Source: an uncultured Selenomonadales bacterium
GTDB lineage: Bacteria > Bacillota > Negativicutes > Selenomonadales > Selenomonadaceae
DNA: 64,000 nt
Assembly (NCBI GenBank): GCA_947304355.1
Contig: CAMZAX010000007.1
Location: 1 to 64,000 of the forward strand
Reading direction: 5' to 3'
Each line of letters begins with the position of its first letter. Positions within the stretch are counted from its first letter, which is position 1. Below are positions 50,213-60,132 of the stretch, in pieces. The position numbers were made by a program, and so were the translations under genes. Below the pieces are notes generated by a model. The model was not told where the DNA came from, did no database searches, and saw only the letters and a list, made by a program, of their open reading frames with translations.

Positions 50213-51910
50213 TCACACCTTGAACTGAGAAGTCGAATCCTTCAGCTTTTGCGCCATGTCCGACATATTCTTGCTGGCACCGGCAATTTCGTCCATTGAA
50301 GCGGAAAGTTGCTCTGTGGCGGCGGACACCGATTCTGCCTCTTGCGAAACGGCTGCGCTTGTTTTGTTCAAGGCGTCCATGACGGCAACGAGCTTGTTGA
50401 TTTTTTCGGCGGAAGCTTGCGCGGCGTGCAAAATGATTTCGGCGTTTTTGGTTAGCCCGATTACGGCTTGAACGATGTTGCCGAAAGAATCGCCCGCCTT
50501 GTCGACGACGCTCTTGCCGCTCTGCACGTCTTGCGTCCCTTGTTCCATGCGTTCAACCGCTTTGGTCGTGTCGTTTTGAATCACTCTGATTAACTCGGCG
50601 ATTTTCGACGCAGCAAGGGCTGACCCTTCGGCGAGCTTGCGAACTTCGTCGGCGACAACCGCAAACCCGCGACCGTGTTCGCCGGCGCGCGCCGCTTCGA
50701 TTGCCGCGTTCAGGGCAAGCAGATTCGTCTGTTCGGCGATGGCACTTATCGTATCGGAAATTTGGCTTATCTCTTCGGAACGGGCGGCAAGCTGGCGAAT
50801 AACCTCGGCGGATTCGGTGACGGACGCGGCGATTGTTTCCATTTGCGACACTGCGCCCGCCACGGCAACACGACCGTCTTGCGCAATGCCGGCGACGTCG
50901 TTGGCTGCCTTGGACGATTGTTCGGACAGCTTTTCAAAGGCGGCAATGTCCTCCGTCATGCGATTTATTTCGGTAACGGACGAATTGACTTGTTCGCCTT
51001 GGTTCGTCATGTTGAAGGCGACGTTGCTTATCGAGTTTGCGACTTGTTGAGTGGCAAGCGCGGATTGGTCGGCGTTGGAAGTCAGTTGCTCCGAAAAGGT
51101 AACGAGATTGTCGGCGGTGGAAGTTATCCCTTCAATCAGGCTCTTGAGTTGCTTGACCGTTTCGGCAAAAGCCTTGGTGAGCATACCGAATTCGTCGTTG
51201 CTCTTGGGCGTCACGTCGACTTTCAAATTCCCCTGCGCGATATGGTTGGCGACACCGATAAGGTATTGAATGGAAGTGTTTATCGAGCGGCTCAGGTACA
51301 ACGCCATTGATACGGAAATTAAAATGACGACAATGACCGACGCTATCAAGATAAATTTTGTACGTTCGTATTCGGCGGCGGCGGCTCTGGTCTCGGCGTT
51401 GATGAAATCCTTGCGGGCGTCAATAACCTTTACAAGCAGGTCGTCGAGGACTTCAAACTTGTTCAACGAGCCGTCGAGAATCAACGCTGCCTGCGCCGAT
51501 TGGTTGTTGTTGGACAGTTCGATAATATTGTTCAGTTGCCCGCGATATGACGACCAGCCTTGCCGCAATGCCGTAAGATTGTCGTCGATATTGCCTTCCA
51601 TGCTTTTTTCCAGGGCGTCGAAGGTGATGTCGATTTGGTCGGCGAGCTTGCCGGCTTTCTTCTCGGCGTAAGAACGACTGATCAAATTTGGCGCGGTGAC
51701 TATGGAATATTCCAGTTGTCGATATTGCTCCATTGCTTTGCCGTTGTCGGTGGCGACAAGTACGCTCAGCAGGTGCGTCGTCGCTATTCGCATCGCACCT
51801 TCATTTATCTTGTTGAGAGCGTAAGTCGAATAAATGCTGACGGCAACGAACACCATGATTAAAACGACGAAAATCAGATTCAATTTTTGACGAATAGTTA
51901 AAGCACTCAA
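50213..51910 (-). CDS. Methyl-accepting chemotaxis protein
   Basis: The ~565-residue chemoreceptor has an N-terminal membrane helix ([18 protein letters not shown]), a ~155-residue periplasmic four-helix-bundle sensor, a second helix ([21 protein letters not shown]), a HAMP domain, and a long signalling coiled coil with the hairpin tip [38 protein letters not shown]. The TTG at 51910, eight bases after GGAGG, is chosen as start. It is followed in the operon by an orphan sugar-binding lipoprotein. It implies a motile or chemosensing host. Confidence 0.93.
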   Translation of the reverse strand: MSALTIRQKLNLIFVVLIMVFVAVSIYSTYALNKINEGAMRIATTHLLSVLVATDNGKAMEQYRQLEYSIVTAPNLISRSYAEKKAGKLADQIDITFDALEKSMEGNIDDNLTALRQGWSSYRGQLNNIIELSNNNQSAQAALILDGSLNKFEVLDDLLVKVIDARKDFINAETRAAAAEYERTKFILIASVIVVILISVSMALYLSRSINTSIQYLIGVANHIAQGNLKVDVTPKSNDEFGMLTKAFAETVKQLKSLIEGITSTADNLVTFSEQLTSNADQSALATQQVANSISNVAFNMTNQGEQVNSSVTEINRMTEDIAAFEKLSEQSSKAANDVAGIAQDGRVAVAGAVSQMETIAASVTESAEVIRQLAARSEEISQISDTISAIAEQTNLLALNAAIEAARAGEHGRGFAVVADEVRKLAEGSALAASKIAELIRVIQNDTTKAVERMEQGTQDVQSGKSVVDKAGDSFGNIVQAVIGLTKNAEIILHAAQASAEKINKLVAVMDALNKTSAAVSQEAESVSAATEQLSASMDEIAGASKNMSDMAQKLKDSTSQFKV

Positions 51911-51988
51911 AGCACTCGCCTCCTTGTTTGTCGGGCAACCGCTCCGCAACTGTTCAACTGTTTCATATCATCACCGCCTAAAAATTTA

Positions 51989-52006
51989 CCCCTCCGCTTG
52001 GAGGGG
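51989..52006. terminator. Hairpin upstream of the chemoreceptor gene / downstream of the cyclase gene
   Basis: CCCCTCC (51989-51995) pairs with GGAGGGG (52000-52006), with A-rich and T-rich flanks on both sides. It lies in the gap between two minus-strand genes and most likely ends the DctP-cyclase transcript. Confidence 0.65.
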
Positions 52007-52217
52007 CTTTATTATTTTGGATTCACCGTCAATATGTTCGTCCCGCCGATTTGTTCGATGTAAATTATACCGTAAGTCATTTGCTTGGTCGCCTCAAATG
52101 TCATGATTTTTTCGTTCGTTAAATTTGTGCTTTCGGCGTAATTCCGAGGGCGTCTTGGGAATTTTGTACACACTCCCACTGTTTGTAGTATAGCATGGTT
52201 TGTCAAGTTTCTGCATT
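52007..52217. other. Gap between cyclase and chemoreceptor genes
   Basis: Contains a possible minus-strand 64-codon ORF (52012-52206) ending GIIYIEQIGGTNILTVNPK, with no ribosome site at its first ATG. An internal ATG at 52104 follows AACGAAAAAATC, also weak. A duplicated or decayed gene end is possible. Nothing else is recognised. Confidence 0.3.
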
Positions 52218-54620
52218 TCAGCGAACTTCCTCACCGTATTTCGCCTTAATTGCGGCTTTGTGATTATACATGGCGGCATCGGCTTTTTTCGACACGGCGG
52301 CGAAGTCCATGCCCGCTTCGTGAACGCCGAGCCCGCGCGCTACCGATAAAGTCAACGTGTCATTCACAACGGTAAATTTTTCTTGCGCAACCATTTCGTC
52401 GAACAGGAGCAGAAGCCCTTGCCGATTCTCATAATCGTGACCTTCAAGTATCGCCGCGAACTCGTCGCCGCCCGTGCGGTAAGTCAAGCTGTTGGCGAAA
52501 ACTTTTTCGATAACTGAACCGGCGTGCCGAAGCAATTCGTTGCCCGCCTCGTGACCGTAATTGTCGTTGACCTTCTTGAGAAAATTCGCGTCGAAGATGA
52601 CAACGCCGTAATGCAAATCAGGGTCGCGCTTACTCCTTTCGTTGAGTTCCACCGATTTGCTCATATACGCCGCCGCATTTCGCAAGCCCGTCAGTTTGTC
52701 GCGATAAACATAAACTTCAAGCTTGGCTGCCATTTCGCGAATACTGCGCACCAAAATGCCCAATTCGTTGCCCGATTCGTAGGAAATTTTTACGTCGAGG
52801 TCGCCGGAGGCAATGCGCTTTGCTGCCTCGGTCATGCCCGCCAACGGCGTTATTGCTTTCGACGCAAGAGTAATGCTCACGAAAGAAATCAGCATTGCCA
52901 CAATTATAATCGTCGTGATCAGATTCATCATAACGTCGTTGCGGGCGTCGTAGACTTTGCTCAGCGGCGTCGCAATGCCGAGCCACATGCCGTTCGCCAA
53001 ATAAATTTCAATTTCTTGGAAGTCGGGATTCGGCTGGAACAGCGCGCCTTGCGGCTGGTCTCTGTGGTACAGGACGATATTATTCCTGTTCATAAGATAA
53101 ACGTAGCCGTAATCGTAAATTGACATGCGGCGCAATTCCTGTATGATAAAATTAAAATCAATGTCCATGCCGACGACGCCGATAAATTTGTCCTCGACGA
53201 ACAGCGGCGCGACGTAAGAGATGACGTAAAAATTTGTTACTGCGTCGACGTAGGGTTCAATCCAAGTGGCGGTCTTGCTTTTCTTCGGAATGTAATACCA
53301 CCCGACATTTTGCACGTCTTCGGGGTCATACGGCGCAAGGTCTATCGGCTCACGTTCGACGAAGGGCGAAAGTTGACCTTCCCAACGAGCCTCTTCGCGT
53401 TGCATAGAAAAGCCGCCTTTGGTGCCGGCGATTTCAGGTATCAGCCGCAAGTAATACGAAATGCTGCCCGCCGTGCCCAGGGAGATAAAACTGAAGTCGT
53501 TTTTCATTCGGGCAATGTACGCCGCGCGGTAATCGGCGTCGTTGGCAAGCCGGTCGTAGCTTTCGACAGAATCGACGGCTTGGAGCTTCATGCCGTTGAC
53601 CGCCTGCCGCACGCAAAAGAAAGTTTGATACAATCTTTCGCGACAGATGGTGCTCATTGCGTGTAACGATTCGTCTGTATGGCTCTTGACCAGATTGCCC
53701 ATTGCGACGGAATTGCCCGCACCGAGTACCGTTGCCGTGAAAAATACCGTCTGCGTCACGAGAAAAACGACCTCAACCATAATCGAACGCCGATAACGCA
53801 ACAACAGGTAAAGCATAAGCACAAGGTACACGTCAATCAGCGCGAGGCATTGCGCCATGAACGGCAACCATGTGTCGATTCGATCCATGCCGTAGATTTG
53901 ATAATTGTCGACGTACAAGACCACGGCGGGAAAGAACATGTAAAAACCCAACGCCATGCGCCACGCGTGAGACTTTTCGGCGGCAGTTCGTTCGTCCTGC
54001 TCGACTGACGGCTTGAAGGGCGTGCCCAAAGGATTGTCGAACGGAAATCCTCTGCTGACCAGAAAGAAAAACCACGCCAAGTCGACGAACACCGCCAAAA
54101 AGAAATCGTTCACGAAGCAGGCGACAAAGCAATTAAACGGCGTCGCCATTCTGCCCGAACCGAGCAAACCCGCCAATGTCGTCAATTCTTCCGGCGTCAC
54201 CGTCAAGGCGCGATATGCGGACGTCACGACGAACGTCGCCATAATTATCAAGATAAATTTTTTGAGGATACCTACGCTGAGAAAAAACGGACACGGCTCC
54301 GAAGGAATCGGCCACTTGTGCCAAAGAAAATACGGCAACCAACCCGCAAGGAATGTCCATCCCGCTCGAACGAAATACATTGACCAATCGCCGACGCCGC
54401 CCGCCGCCGCAAAGAGATGACGCAGTTCCGGCACAACGAGCAACGCGCCAATGTATACGCCCGCCGCCGCCGGCAATCCCCACATTAATCCGAGGACGGG
54501 CGGCACAAACGCGGCAATGCTTATGACTTCGTCGGGGAACTCCAAGACGTGATTCGCGAACGACGCAACGAACCAGTACAAGAGCAATGACAGGCAAAAT
54601 TTGTAAATTCTCTGTTTCAT
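52218..54620 (-). CDS. Membrane diguanylate cyclase with periplasmic Cache-type sensor
   Basis: The 800-residue protein has ~7-8 N-terminal helices (residues ~1-290, MASE-like), then a large periplasmic Cache-like sensor (residues ~300-560; FISLGTAGSISYYLRL; FVEDKFIGVVGMDIDFNFI), another helix, a HAMP segment (SKAITPLAGMTEAAKRIASGDLDV) and a GGDEF domain (YRTGGDEFAAILEGHD) with an intact GGDEF. It should make cyclic di-GMP in response to an external ligand. Its gene overlaps the TRAP-type binding protein gene by four bases, suggesting the binding protein delivers the ligand. Confidence 0.88.
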   Translation of the reverse strand: MKQRIYKFCLSLLLYWFVASFANHVLEFPDEVISIAAFVPPVLGLMWGLPAAAGVYIGALLVVPELRHLFAAAGGVGDWSMYFVRAGWTFLAGWLPYFLWHKWPIPSEPCPFFLSVGILKKFILIIMATFVVTSAYRALTVTPEELTTLAGLLGSGRMATPFNCFVACFVNDFFLAVFVDLAWFFFLVSRGFPFDNPLGTPFKPSVEQDERTAAEKSHAWRMALGFYMFFPAVVLYVDNYQIYGMDRIDTWLPFMAQCLALIDVYLVLMLYLLLRYRRSIMVEVVFLVTQTVFFTATVLGAGNSVAMGNLVKSHTDESLHAMSTICRERLYQTFFCVRQAVNGMKLQAVDSVESYDRLANDADYRAAYIARMKNDFSFISLGTAGSISYYLRLIPEIAGTKGGFSMQREEARWEGQLSPFVEREPIDLAPYDPEDVQNVGWYYIPKKSKTATWIEPYVDAVTNFYVISYVAPLFVEDKFIGVVGMDIDFNFIIQELRRMSIYDYGYVYLMNRNNIVLYHRDQPQGALFQPNPDFQEIEIYLANGMWLGIATPLSKVYDARNDVMMNLITTIIIVAMLISFVSITLASKAITPLAGMTEAAKRIASGDLDVKISYESGNELGILVRSIREMAAKLEVYVYRDKLTGLRNAAAYMSKSVELNERSKRDPDLHYGVVIFDANFLKKVNDNYGHEAGNELLRHAGSVIEKVFANSLTYRTGGDEFAAILEGHDYENRQGLLLLFDEMVAQEKFTVVNDTLTLSVARGLGVHEAGMDFAAVSKKADAAMYNHKAAIKAKYGEEVR

Positions 54621-55672
54621 TTGTCATCATCCTCCCCATAGTCTTTTTCCATGTCAATGCGGAAAGCGCGGCAAGCTTCCTCGCCGTATTTCGCCTTGAG
54701 CTGTTCACGCAGCGGGCGGACGCGTTCACGGAAAAGTTCCAATTCTTCGGGCGTCAGGTCAATGATTTCCAAACCGTCTTCGGCAAACTGAACGCGCAAT
54801 TTTTTTTCTTCGGCTTCCAGGTAGTCGCGGCTCCATTCGCAAGCCTCGTGCATTTTGTCGCGCAACAACTTCTGCGTCTTCGGCTCCAACTGGTCAAAGG
54901 TCTTGCGGTTGGCGACGAACAGATAATTTTCGTAAAGGTAATTCCAAACCGTCATGTACTTTTGAATTTCGTTGAGACGACCCGAATTCATAAGAAAAAA
55001 GCCGTTCTCTTGTCCTTCGATGTAATTTTGTCGAATCGCGATATTCAGTTCGCTCCAGCTTAAAGGAACGGGCACCGCGCCGAGTGCCGAAAAGAATCGC
55101 CGATACACTTCGCCGCCCAAAACGCGAATTCTCATGCCGCGCAGGTCTATGGGCGTCCTTACGGGGTTACGATTGCTTGAAAGTTGGCGCATGGCGTTAT
55201 GCGTCGAGCCGAGGTAAACCAAGCCGTATTCCGACAAAATTTTTTCATAGTACTTGCCGCCCGTGTCGTCGATAATGCGCCGCGCCTCTTTATAACTTGA
55301 AAACGACCAAGGGATTGTGGCGACTTCCAAGCGAGGATCGAGCATGGACAATGTGCCCGACACGTAAGCACCCAAATCGACCGCTCCTTCGGACAGCGAG
55401 CGCACGGCTTCGTTGGTATTGCCGCCCGTCATTTCGTCGTTGGGATAAAATTCAATATTCACGCTGCCCCCCGACGCCTCGTACACCAATTTGACGAAAC
55501 GTCTTGCCGTAAGCACTTCAATGCCCTTGTCGGTGCCGTTGGCGGTCATCACCAAGCGGACGGTTTGATAATCGCCCGCATTTTTTCCGAACTCCTTATG
55601 TTGTTTGCCGCACCCGGTCAAAAAAATCATCAACGTCAGCAATAACGAAACGGGCAGTAAACGACGTTGCAT
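54617..55672 (-). CDS. TRAP-type solute-binding lipoprotein (DctP family)
   Basis: The ~351-residue protein has a lipoprotein signal (LLLTLMIFLTGCG). The DctP/TAXI fold is visible in VNIEFYPNDEMTGGNTNEAVRSL, IRVLGGEVYRRFFSALGAVPVPLSWSELNIAIRQNYIEGQENGFF. Such proteins bind C4-dicarboxylates or sugar acids for TRAP transporters. No dctQ/dctM genes are near. It overlaps the cyclase gene (ATGA), so it may serve signalling rather than uptake. The start at 55672 has GGAGGGA upstream. Confidence 0.85.
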   Translation of the reverse strand: MQRRLLPVSLLLTLMIFLTGCGKQHKEFGKNAGDYQTVRLVMTANGTDKGIEVLTARRFVKLVYEASGGSVNIEFYPNDEMTGGNTNEAVRSLSEGAVDLGAYVSGTLSMLDPRLEVATIPWSFSSYKEARRIIDDTGGKYYEKILSEYGLVYLGSTHNAMRQLSSNRNPVRTPIDLRGMRIRVLGGEVYRRFFSALGAVPVPLSWSELNIAIRQNYIEGQENGFFLMNSGRLNEIQKYMTVWNYLYENYLFVANRKTFDQLEPKTQKLLRDKMHEACEWSRDYLEAEEKKLRVQFAEDGLEIIDLTPEELELFRERVRPLREQLKAKYGEEACRAFRIDMEKDYGEDDDK

Positions 55673-55809
55673 TGAAAAAATCCCTCCTAATGTAAAAGAC
55701 GCCACACACCGAGATTTGGTGAATGACGCCTTTGAATTTTCAGAAAGTATTGCAAGAAAATTCGCTTTGATTTATAATTTTTTCGCGAATAAGTCTTTAA
55801 CAATTTCGG

Positions 55810-55945
55810 TGAGTGACATCGCCGATATTCGGACTCTCCGGGTTGACACCATGCACCGGCAGGCTCTGCAGCGTTGGGAAGCACTGCAGGGCTTTTCGCT
55901 TGTTCAGCTTGGAATTACTCCCGCTTATAGAGGCGGGAGATTCAT
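55810..55945 (+). mobile_element. Possible end remnant of an IS200/IS605-family (TnpB) element
   Basis: A GC-rich, structured stretch (GCAGCGTTGGGAAGCACTGCAGGGC) leads into a perfect hairpin CTCCCGC (55918-55924)/GCGGGAG (55933-55939) followed by ATTCATGAG. This resembles the right end/omega-RNA segment of TnpB elements. No tnpB, tnpA or left end is seen in the window. The match is by eye and tentative. Confidence 0.3.
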
Positions 55946-56011
55946 GAGAAATTTAATAGCCTAAGCTACCCTTATTCTCAAAGGATTGTCCAAGAACCAC
56001 ACACACAATCG

Positions 56012-56062
56012 CTATTCTGCTTTGGTTAGTCTGCGGATTATGTTTATTTGTGTCAAATACAT
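56012..56062 (-). CDS. Possible micro-ORF (16 codons)
   Basis: On the minus strand GGAGGTGAAAACA precedes an ATG encoding MYLTQINIIRRLTKAE. The ribosome site is strong but the peptide matches nothing known. It resembles the CRISPR-linked micro-ORFs only in size and ribosome site. Confidence 0.25.
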   Translation of the reverse strand: MYLTQINIIRRLTKAE

Positions 56063-56152
56063 TGTTTTCACCTCCTTTCGGAGGGATTATTACATGTTTT
56101 TTAGTGAAACGCAACTTGCGGCGGCTTTTTCGGATCGGATAAAGTTTTGTGT

Positions 56153-56497
56153 ATGCTCGACGACAAATGGCAAAACGTTCACGCCGCCCAACCCGGCGGA
56201 ATCCTCGGAACGAAACCCGAATATGTCGTTGCCGAATTTTATCACGACCGCGCGGGGGCGACAACCGAAAAAATTTACATACCCGACACCGATGCCTTGA
56301 ACGCGGTAATAGACACTTGGGCAGGGCACGGCATTCGTTTTATCGGCTTCGTTCACGCACACCCGCCGCGCAAGATTCGCCTGTCCTCTATCGACGTGCA
56401 TTATGCGAACAAAATCAAAAAATACTGCAGGCTGAGTGAAATTCTTATGGTGATTTACATTCCGACAGAAAAAAATTTTTACTCATATGTTCTGTGA
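56153..56497 (+). CDS. JAMM/MPN-domain metalloprotease-like protein
   Basis: The ~114-residue protein contains a complete JAMM motif: Glu in VVAEFYHD and HAHPPRKIRLSSID (H-x-H-x7-S-x-x-D). JAMM proteins cleave isopeptide or peptide bonds, or sulfur-carrier and ubiquitin-like conjugates. Its whole length is just the domain. The start is uncertain: ATG 56153 (or TTG 56147) lacks a strong ribosome site, while a strong GGAGG belongs to ATG 56094 in another frame (MFFSETQLAAAFSDR). A -1 shift near 56145 would join the two. The gene overlaps the convergent hydrolase gene by 19 bases. Confidence 0.7.
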   Translation: MLDDKWQNVHAAQPGGILGTKPEYVVAEFYHDRAGATTEKIYIPDTDALNAVIDTWAGHGIRFIGFVHAHPPRKIRLSSIDVHYANKIKKYCRLSEILMVIYIPTEKNFYSYVL

Positions 56498-57801
56498 GCA
56501 AGCACGCCTGCCGCGAAATCGTCGACCAAAACATTGCAAACGGCGTCCATGATTTTTTCTTCCCAGATGTAATTGTCGCTGAAAACGCCGTGACTGCGCG
56601 GGTCAAAATCTTCGGCAATCGCTTCGCCGTTTAGCATGTATAAAAAGCCGTCGCGGGTGTTCGGTCTGAAAAAAATTCCCGACAGCAAACCGTAGGCGGC
56701 ACCCGTATGACCGAGCAAATCGACTTCGTGTGAACGACAAACACGCGCCCGACTCCTGCCGTCCACCCGATATGTGCCCAAGCCGTAGTTGAGAATCGCG
56801 CCGCCGTATGGACGACCGTTGGGACTTTGCGGATCGTAAATCCAATGCGCCCGAAAAATTTCGTCCAAGGATTCACGGCTTAAAATGCGTCGTCCGCGAT
56901 AAAGCCCGCCGTTCATCATCATTTCAAGAGCGTGCGCAAGCTCCGCGAACGAAATGCGCAAGCCGCCCTGCGGTGAAAAAATCGTCGCGTTCGTCCCGAC
57001 GCGGTAACCCGTCAAGCTGTATTCGTCTTGAAAATCGGGCGCGTACGGATTCTGCAGGCGAACGATATCTTTCGGCGGTTGTTCGTCCGCACAGTCGTCG
57101 ATTTGTCCGAACCACTTTCCGCGCTCATTCCATTGACCGAGCGCGTTTTTCTTTTGGTAAATCGTGCCGAGCAATTCAAATTCCGACGGCTCCAAGTTGG
57201 CGGGCAGGTAATCAGCTTTGATGTCCAGTTGCCGAAAAAGATTTTCCTTTTGATAGCGGTCAAAGCGTTGTCCCGTCACGTTTTCGATTATCGTGCCCAA
57301 AAGTCCGTAATTCAGATTGCTGTAGGTGAAGTACTGACCGACAGGTTCGGTTGACGGCGCGAAGTGGGCTCCATCCTCCCAAAACTTCCCGCGCGGCGTC
57401 ACGAGTTCGGCAACGCTTTCGGTTGGCGGGATGCTGTAAATTTTCCCGTCACGCAATGACGACGTGTGGCTTGCCAACATGCGCACGGTAATTTTTTCAT
57501 GCGGGCAAGCGGGGTTGCGCAGGCGGCAAGGCAGGTAGTCGCCCGCGTCGTCGTTCAAGGAAATTTGCCCGCGTTCGACGAGCTGCAGGAGAGCGAACAC
57601 CGTGAACATCTTCGAAACCGACGCCGCCCGAAATCGGGTGTCGCGCGTCACGGGTTTATTTTTTTTGCCCAAAACACGACTGCCCAAAAATCGCGAGTAA
57701 ATTTCTGCACCGTCCTTGAACACGATGACGCCGAACCCCGGCACTTTGAATCCGTCGTCGCCAATCAGAGCGGTCAACGCCGCGTCCAAATTAAAATTCA
57801 T
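56479..57801 (-). CDS. Serine hydrolase, beta-lactamase class C/PBP-like
   Basis: The 440-residue protein has the SxxK motif in AASVSKMFTVF, a YxN motif in FTYSNLNYG and a C-terminal GHTGAAYGLLSG triad segment, as in class C beta-lactamase/EstB/DD-peptidase proteins. No signal peptide is visible, so it is likely cytoplasmic. Beta-lactamase activity is not implied; many relatives are esterases or peptidases. The gene is alone, between convergent and divergent neighbours. Confidence 0.88.
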   Translation of the reverse strand: MNFNLDAALTALIGDDGFKVPGFGVIVFKDGAEIYSRFLGSRVLGKKNKPVTRDTRFRAASVSKMFTVFALLQLVERGQISLNDDAGDYLPCRLRNPACPHEKITVRMLASHTSSLRDGKIYSIPPTESVAELVTPRGKFWEDGAHFAPSTEPVGQYFTYSNLNYGLLGTIIENVTGQRFDRYQKENLFRQLDIKADYLPANLEPSEFELLGTIYQKKNALGQWNERGKWFGQIDDCADEQPPKDIVRLQNPYAPDFQDEYSLTGYRVGTNATIFSPQGGLRISFAELAHALEMMMNGGLYRGRRILSRESLDEIFRAHWIYDPQSPNGRPYGGAILNYGLGTYRVDGRSRARVCRSHEVDLLGHTGAAYGLLSGIFFRPNTRDGFLYMLNGEAIAEDFDPRSHGVFSDNYIWEEKIMDAVCNVLVDDFAAGVLAHRTYE

Positions 57802-57882
57802 TTCATTGCTCCATTCAACTTGACAATTATTCTTTCAGGTTGTTATCATAACAAAAATATTTTTTGACGGGAAGTGAGCCCA

Positions 57883-58476
57883 TTGGAAGGATTTTGCATT
57901 GCGGACATCGACGACAAAATTTTTTCGAGGATTGCAGGCAAATCGTACAAGGTAACCTGTTCGTTGCCGCTTACCGACTTGCGTTACCTTAAGCTCCTGC
58001 ACAAAGACTTGAGCGGCGAAACTCTGCGCGGCGAAATGATCTGTAACGCACGAATCGCCGCCGACGTGCTGGAGATATTTGAGCGACTGTACGCGGCCGA
58101 CTATCCGATTGAACGAGTTAAGCTGATTGACGAATACGGCGCGGACGACGAACTTTCCATGCGCGACAATAATTCCTCGTGCTTCAACTTCCGATTCGTC
58201 TCGTTCACCAATCGCATTTCGCGGCACGGTTACGGGCTGGCGGTCGACATCAACCCGCTTTACAACCCGTACATCAAAACCGTCGACGGGCAGAAAATAA
58301 TTGCGCCCGACAACTCGGCGGACTACGAAAACCGCGATAAAATTTTCCCGTACAAAATCACTGCGGACGACCTTTGTTGCCGGCTGTTCCGCGAAAAAAA
58401 TTTTTTGTGGGGCGGCGATTGCTGGGACGACGAAAAAGACTATCAGCATTTCTTTATCCCCGAAGAAGGAGATTGA
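57883..58476 (+). CDS. M15-family (VanY/D,D-carboxypeptidase-like) peptidase
   Basis: The ~197-residue protein contains FTNRISRHGYGLAVDINPLYNP, with the zinc ligands His and Asp of the M15 motif (SxHxxGxAxD), and a C-terminal HxFF segment (YQHFFIPEEG) that may supply the third ligand. It has no signal peptide. Family members cut D-Ala-containing peptidoglycan peptides. It lies two bases before oppA, so it may act on peptides handled by the transporter. The TTG at 57883 is favoured as start. Confidence 0.82.
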   Translation: MEGFCIADIDDKIFSRIAGKSYKVTCSLPLTDLRYLKLLHKDLSGETLRGEMICNARIAADVLEIFERLYAADYPIERVKLIDEYGADDELSMRDNNSSCFNFRFVSFTNRISRHGYGLAVDINPLYNPYIKTVDGQKIIAPDNSADYENRDKIFPYKITADDLCCRLFREKNFLWGGDCWDDEKDYQHFFIPEEGD

Positions 58477-58478
58477 CC

Positions 58479-60131
58479 ATGAAAAAAATTTTTTCACTGC
58501 TGATGATATGCGCGCTGTTCTTAATAACGGGTTGCGGCGGCGGCTCCGACAATGCGGCGGGCAAGCTCAGCGTCATGCTCGGTTCAAACGTCGTGTCGCT
58601 TGACTCCGCCAAGTGCACCGACCCCGCCTCGTTTGAAGTGATTGCCGATTGTATTGACGGCTTAATTCAACTCGACGCCGACGGCAAGCCGATTCCCGCC
58701 ATTGCCGAAAGTTTCGACGTGTCTGCGGACGGCAAGACTTACACCTTTCACCTGCGCGACGCCAAGTGGTCGAACGGTGACCCCGTCACTGCCGACGATT
58801 TCGTTTTCGCGTGGCGGCGTCATTGCCAAGAGTCTGACAAATACGCCTACATCATGGGCAATACGGTTGCTTGCGTGAAGAACGCCGACGCCGTGACTAA
58901 GGGAGACGACCCGACGACTTTGGGCGTGAGCGCGCCCGACCCGAAAACGTTCGTCGTTGAGCTCGATGCGCCCGTTTCATTCTTCCCTTCGCTTATGGCT
59001 TTCCCGACATTTTACCCGATAAATGAAAAATTTTTCAACGGGCTTGACGCGGGCACATACGGCACGTCGCCCGAAACTTTCTTGTCGAACGGCGCGTTCG
59101 TGCTGAGCGACTATTTGCCCGGTGCCGCCAACATTCAACTGAAAAAGAACGACGGTTATTGGAACGCCGCCAACGTCAAGCTTGACGAGTGGCAGTATCA
59201 AGTTGTAAGTTCGTCCGACAACGCCTTGACCGCTTTCAAGAACGGCACGCTTAACGTCGTCGACATCGGCGGCAGTCAAATCGAAAGCGTCAAATCCGAC
59301 ACCGCGCTCGTCAAGGATTTGCAGAACATTCCGTCCGGCTCGCTGTATTTCATTTCGTTCAATCAAGACCCGAAGAATCACCACGCGGGCGCGCTCTCCA
59401 ATGTCAATTTGCGTCTTGCCATTTCAAACGCCATTGATCGCGAATCCCTTGCCGCGAATTTCGTTGCGAACGGAGCAAAGGCAACTTATACCGCCATTCC
59501 GATTCACTTCGCGCCCAACGCCAAGACCGGCAAATATTTCGCGGAGAATCAGCAACAGTTCGCCGAATACGTTGGTTTCAACGTCGACAAGGCTCGCGAC
59601 TACTTGAACAAGGCAAAAGCGGAGCTCGGCAAGGACAGCTTTGAACTGGAATTCATTTACGCCAACGATTCGGGCAACACCGTTGTGAAGGTCGCGCAGG
59701 CTATCAAGTCGCAAGTCGAAGAGAATTTGCCGGGCGTCGTCTTGAACCTTCAACCCATGCCGAAAGCGGAGTATCTTGACCGCCTCACGTCTGACAGTTT
59801 CGACTTGGCGATCAACAGCTGGGTGCCCGACTACGACGATCCCATGACGTTTTTCACGCTGTGGACGACTTCGGGCAGTGAAATCTGCGAACACTGGAGC
59901 AACGCCGCCTACGACAAGATAATCGCCGACTGCACGACGGGTGACCTCGCCGCCGATTATGACGCTCGTTGGCAAGCCATGTACGAAGCCGAAAAGATTT
60001 TGCTTGAAAACGCCGTTATCGCTCCGCTTTACACAGGTGCCAATGCCACGTTGATTGGCTCGAATGTCAGCGGAATTGAATTCCACGTTGCCGGCGTCAA
60101 TCGCATTTTTAAATCGGTGACCGTAAAATAA
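58479..60131 (+). CDS. oppA: Oligopeptide ABC transporter, substrate-binding lipoprotein
   Basis: The 550-residue protein (start ATG 58479, AGAAGGAGA site) has a lipoprotein signal (LLMICALFLITGCGGG) and the family-5 extracellular solute-binding fold (IADCIDGLIQLDADGKPIPAIAESF; FHLRDAKWSNGDPVTADDFVFAWRR; LRLAISNAIDRESLAANFV). It binds peptides in the periplasm for the OppBCDF complex encoded next. Confidence 0.93.
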   Translation: MKKIFSLLMICALFLITGCGGGSDNAAGKLSVMLGSNVVSLDSAKCTDPASFEVIADCIDGLIQLDADGKPIPAIAESFDVSADGKTYTFHLRDAKWSNGDPVTADDFVFAWRRHCQESDKYAYIMGNTVACVKNADAVTKGDDPTTLGVSAPDPKTFVVELDAPVSFFPSLMAFPTFYPINEKFFNGLDAGTYGTSPETFLSNGAFVLSDYLPGAANIQLKKNDGYWNAANVKLDEWQYQVVSSSDNALTAFKNGTLNVVDIGGSQIESVKSDTALVKDLQNIPSGSLYFISFNQDPKNHHAGALSNVNLRLAISNAIDRESLAANFVANGAKATYTAIPIHFAPNAKTGKYFAENQQQFAEYVGFNVDKARDYLNKAKAELGKDSFELEFIYANDSGNTVVKVAQAIKSQVEENLPGVVLNLQPMPKAEYLDRLTSDSFDLAINSWVPDYDDPMTFFTLWTTSGSEICEHWSNAAYDKIIADCTTGDLAADYDARWQAMYEAEKILLENAVIAPLYTGANATLIGSNVSGIEFHVAGVNRIFKSVTVK

Positions 60132-60132
60132 A

